From Acidobacteriota bacterium (GTDB lineage: Bacteria > Acidobacteriota > Terriglobia > Terriglobales > Acidobacteriaceae), in NCBI GenBank assembly GCA_003224995.1, contig QIAI01000111.1, positions 1-8,774 of the forward strand: a stretch of DNA of 8,774 nucleotides, in the 5' to 3' direction. Position numbers and translations under genes: made by a program. Shown one piece after another: positions 7,181 through 8,774 of this stretch (positions are counted from its first letter, which is position 1; every line of letters starts with the position of its first letter). The notes under the pieces are model-generated. The model saw only the letters and a list, made by a program, of their open reading frames with translations. It ran no database searches and had not been told where the DNA came from.

Positions 7181-8030
7181 GCGCGAAGTGGTGCGGCCCT
7201 TCGTCCAGGATTACCTCTCAGGACGCACTCCGATTCCGTGCAGCTTGTGCAATAACCATCTGAAGTTTGATCAGTTGCTTGTCGTGGCGCGGCAGATTGG
7301 CGCCGAAACGCTGGCGACCGGACACTACGCGCGGGTGGAATTTGATGAGCAGCGCGAACGGTGGCTGCTGAGGCGTCCGGCAGACCTGGCGAAAGATCAG
7401 ACGTATTTCCTTTTTGGGCTCACGCAGGAGCAGTTGAGCCGGACAATTTTTCCGCTAGGTGGGATGACCAAGCCGGAGGTGCGTGAACTCGCCCGCAAGC
7501 ACGGTCTCGCACTTGCCGAGAAGCCCGATTCGCAGGAGATCTGCTTTGTTCCAGGTGGAGATTACAAGCGCTTCCTGGATGCTTACCTCGAAGAACAAGG
7601 CGAAGCACTGCCCGATACCTCAGGCGAACTGGTGACCGCGGACGGGGAAGTGATTGGGCAACACGGTGGCATCCACAATTTCACGGTGGGTCAGCGCAAG
7701 GGGCTCGGAGTGGCGACGGGCTCGCCGCTTTATGTGATCCAGATCAAGGGCGATTCGGGTCAGGTGGTGGTAGGGAAGAATGAAGACCTTTATGCAAAAA
7801 CACTATGCACGAAGCGGGTGAACCTAATCGCAGTTGATGAGTTGCGGGAACCAATGAGGGTGACGGTCAAGATCCGGCATCGGCATGAGGGTGCGCCTGC
7901 TGTGCTGGAGCGTTCAGGAGAAGACGAGTTGCTGGTGACCTTCGACCAGGCCCAAAGAGCCGTTACGCCCGGGCAAGCCGCAGTGTTCTACGATGGCGAT
8001 GTGGTGATCGGCGGGGGCTGGATCGTTTAG
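7068..8030 (+). pseudogene. mnmA: MnmA C-terminal fragment (open frame of 320 codons)
   Basis: Only residues from about 34 of this frame (7167 on) are MnmA; the first 33 are a shadow of the N-terminal part. Native content in order: GRTPIPCSLCN (52-62) with Cys58 and Cys61, ATGHYARV (83-90), DQTYFL (110-115), DSQEICFVPGGDY (154-166) with catalytic-type Cys159, NFTVGQRKGLG (204-214), and the C-terminal beta barrel to GGGWIV. No good ribosome site was found for the ATG at 7068, so separate translation is doubtful. The fragment lacks the PP-loop. Confidence 0.7.
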
Positions 8031-8056
8031 ACGCCGCGTCTGGCGATGTTACGCCC

Positions 8057-8075
8057 GCTGTCTTTACTAGACAGC
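8057..8075 (+). repeat. Hairpin downstream of mnmA
   Basis: GCTGTCT (8057-8063) pairs perfectly with AGACAGC (8069-8075) around a 5-nt loop, beginning 26 bp after the mnmA stop. No T-run follows, so it is at best a weak or factor-dependent terminator. Confidence 0.45.
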
Positions 8076-8110
8076 ACGATCTGGCAGGATTAGATTAAAA
8101 AATCTTAAAA

Positions 8111-8195
8111 CGCAGAGTACGCGGAGGAGCTCGCAGAGACCGCAGAGGAGTGCGTCGAATCGCGAAGGCCGCGAGGTGGCGCCAAGATCGCGAAG
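8111..8195. repeat. Degenerate CGCAGAG repeat tract
   Basis: CGCAGAG occurs at 8111, 8132 and 8141, with CGCGGAG at 8120, giving steps of 9, 12 and 9 bp. TCGCGAAG follows at 8160 and 8188. No frame across it looks coding. Similar CGCAGAG-rich tracts occur between genes in many bacterial genomes, including Acidobacteria (from memory). Function unknown. Confidence 0.5.
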
Positions 8196-8235
8196 AAGAA
8201 TCGATAGTGAATAAAGAGGGCGGTCAGTGATTGCC

Positions 8236-8264
8236 ATTCTGTCATCAGAAACTGATGACAGAGT
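8236..8264. repeat. Long near-perfect hairpin after the membrane-protein gene
   Basis: TCTGTCATCAG (8238-8248) pairs perfectly with CTGATGACAGA (8252-8262) around an AAA loop; a T-G and an A-T pair extend the stem to 13. It lies 5 bp beyond the stop of the leftward gene at 8270. Neither strand has a T-run after the stem, so it is not a standard intrinsic terminator; a 3'-end stabiliser or a protein-binding palindrome are other options. Confidence 0.7.
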
Positions 8265-8269
8265 CTGAT

Positions 8270-8774
8270 CTAGATAAACAGCTCGTCCTGGGGCACTCCC
8301 ATCCCGTCGCGCGGCTGGCGCCGCTTGCGTCCAAGAAAGTATTCAAATCCTGCACTCACACCCTGGAGCAATCCAGAAAGTTGACGAACCGGAGAAACCA
8401 CGGTGCGATGCACCATGTCAGTGGTCTGCTCGACTCGATCCATGGTGCGATTGACCAGTTCGTCGGCTCGGATCACCTGCAGGCGCGTGCGGTCCACAAT
8501 GTCGTTGACCGTAGCGTCCAGCCGTTCCACTTGCGAGCGAGCCATGCGAACCGCCTGCTCGGCGTTGGCGGTTATGTCGCTGACTCGGGGTTTCACTTCG
8601 ACCAGAAGCGATTGCGCCGACTCGATCAGCGGCAAGGCCTTGGTGCTGACCTCGGTCGCGATTTTCTCAACCCGACCGGTAGTCTTGCGCACAACCACGA
8701 AGAGCGCCACCAGGATGCCCGCCTGAATGATGACGGCGATCGCGGTGCAGATGATGAACAGAGGTACGAGATTT
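8270..8774 (-). CDS. Membrane-anchored coiled-coil protein (DUF948-like), 5' end missing
   Basis: Function unknown. The shortest plausible start is a GTG at 8710 (146 aa), but the frame stays open to the right edge and the extra codons read as a membrane segment (PLFIICTAIAVIIQAGILV) running into ALFVVVRK. So the true start is most likely just outside the window, with only a few residues lost. After the single N-terminal helix and a basic RKTTGR stop-transfer motif comes a long heptad-like helix rich in Val, Glu, Arg and Thr (about 100 residues from RVEKIATEV to RTVVSP). A short tail with a basic GRKRRQPRD patch ends in DELFI. This resembles DUF948 and methyl-accepting-chemotaxis-like helical proteins, but I see no signalling or enzyme motif. 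The leftward gene shares the spacer with mnmA and ends next to a strong hairpin. Confidence 0.75.
   Translation of the reverse strand, partial: NLVPLFIICTAIAVIIQAGILVALFVVVRKTTGRVEKIATEVSTKALPLIESAQSLLVEVKPRVSDITANAEQAVRMARSQVERLDATVNDIVDRTRLQVIRADELVNRTMDRVEQTTDMVHRTVVSPVRQLSGLLQGVSAGFEYFLGRKRRQPRDGMGVPQDELFI

Larger units (their letters stand above)
6983..8030 (+). pseudogene. mnmA: tRNA-specific 2-thiouridylase MnmA, disrupted by a frameshifting deletion
   Basis: MnmA adenylates U34 of tRNA-Lys, -Glu and -Gln and inserts sulfur delivered by a cysteine desulfurase. The reading starts at 6983 (AAGGA close before the ATG) with the PP-loop SGGVDSS at residues 12-18, runs well conserved to GRCCSL (56-61), then hits TGA at 7178. 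Homology resumes one frame over at EERFEREVV (7167 on) and continues without interruption to the normal C-terminus GGGWIV at 8030. Joining the frames still leaves a gap: in E. coli MnmA about 20 residues (a helix and the strand HTVNF) lie between the matching points. So roughly 20-24 residues plus frame are lost, probably a single deletion of 3n+2 bases ending near 7166. Both sides have no other damage, so the event is recent or an assembly artefact. Even with frame correction the Rossmann core would be incomplete. Confidence 0.85.

Noticed and set aside
7140..7190. Programmed frameshifting in mnmA
   Set aside because: No slippery heptamer or downstream structure stands out, and a shift would not restore the missing 20-24 residues.
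8270..8710. GTG at 8710 as the true start of the membrane-protein gene
   Set aside because: It would cut through the membrane segment, and the open frame with hydrophobic residues continues to the window edge.

Overview
The window looks like a chromosomal stretch from an Acidobacteriota-type bacterium (class Terriglobia is my best guess). This rests on the GC-rich coding style, the family mix (secreted S46 peptidase, a cupredoxin protein fused to a carboxypeptidase-regulatory-like domain, an MnmA with a TPIPC..C motif) and short GC-rich intergenic repeats of a type common in that phylum. No database search was possible, so the taxonomy is inference.

Layout from left to right. A metal-dependent amidohydrolase (+) enters from the left edge without its start. 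It converges on a secreted S46 dipeptidyl-peptidase (-). That gene is divergent from a citrate synthase (+), with about 210 bp between the two starts; the citrate synthase ends in a strong intrinsic terminator. A 360-bp stretch without a convincing gene follows. Then come an exported copper-site protein (+), a NifS/IscS-type cysteine desulfurase (+) and a broken mnmA (+). A repeat- and hairpin-bearing spacer of about 240 bp separates mnmA from a membrane-anchored coiled-coil protein (-), which runs off the right edge.

The functional unit is the cysteine desulfurase plus MnmA pair. The desulfurase takes sulfur from cysteine as a persulfide, and MnmA uses it to make 2-thiouridine at the wobble position of tRNA. 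Here mnmA is disrupted: the frame shifts near 7164-7169 and about 20-24 residues of the conserved Rossmann core are missing, while everything on both sides is well conserved. The intergenic DNA around this pair is full of inverted repeats: one overlaps the desulfurase start codon, and a 17-bp imperfect one has its left arm inside the end of the desulfurase gene and its right arm just before mnmA.

I found no CRISPR array, prophage, insertion sequence, tRNA or rRNA, and no convincing new multi-gene system. The points most worth checking are the mnmA lesion and the inverted repeats around the sulfur-transfer genes.
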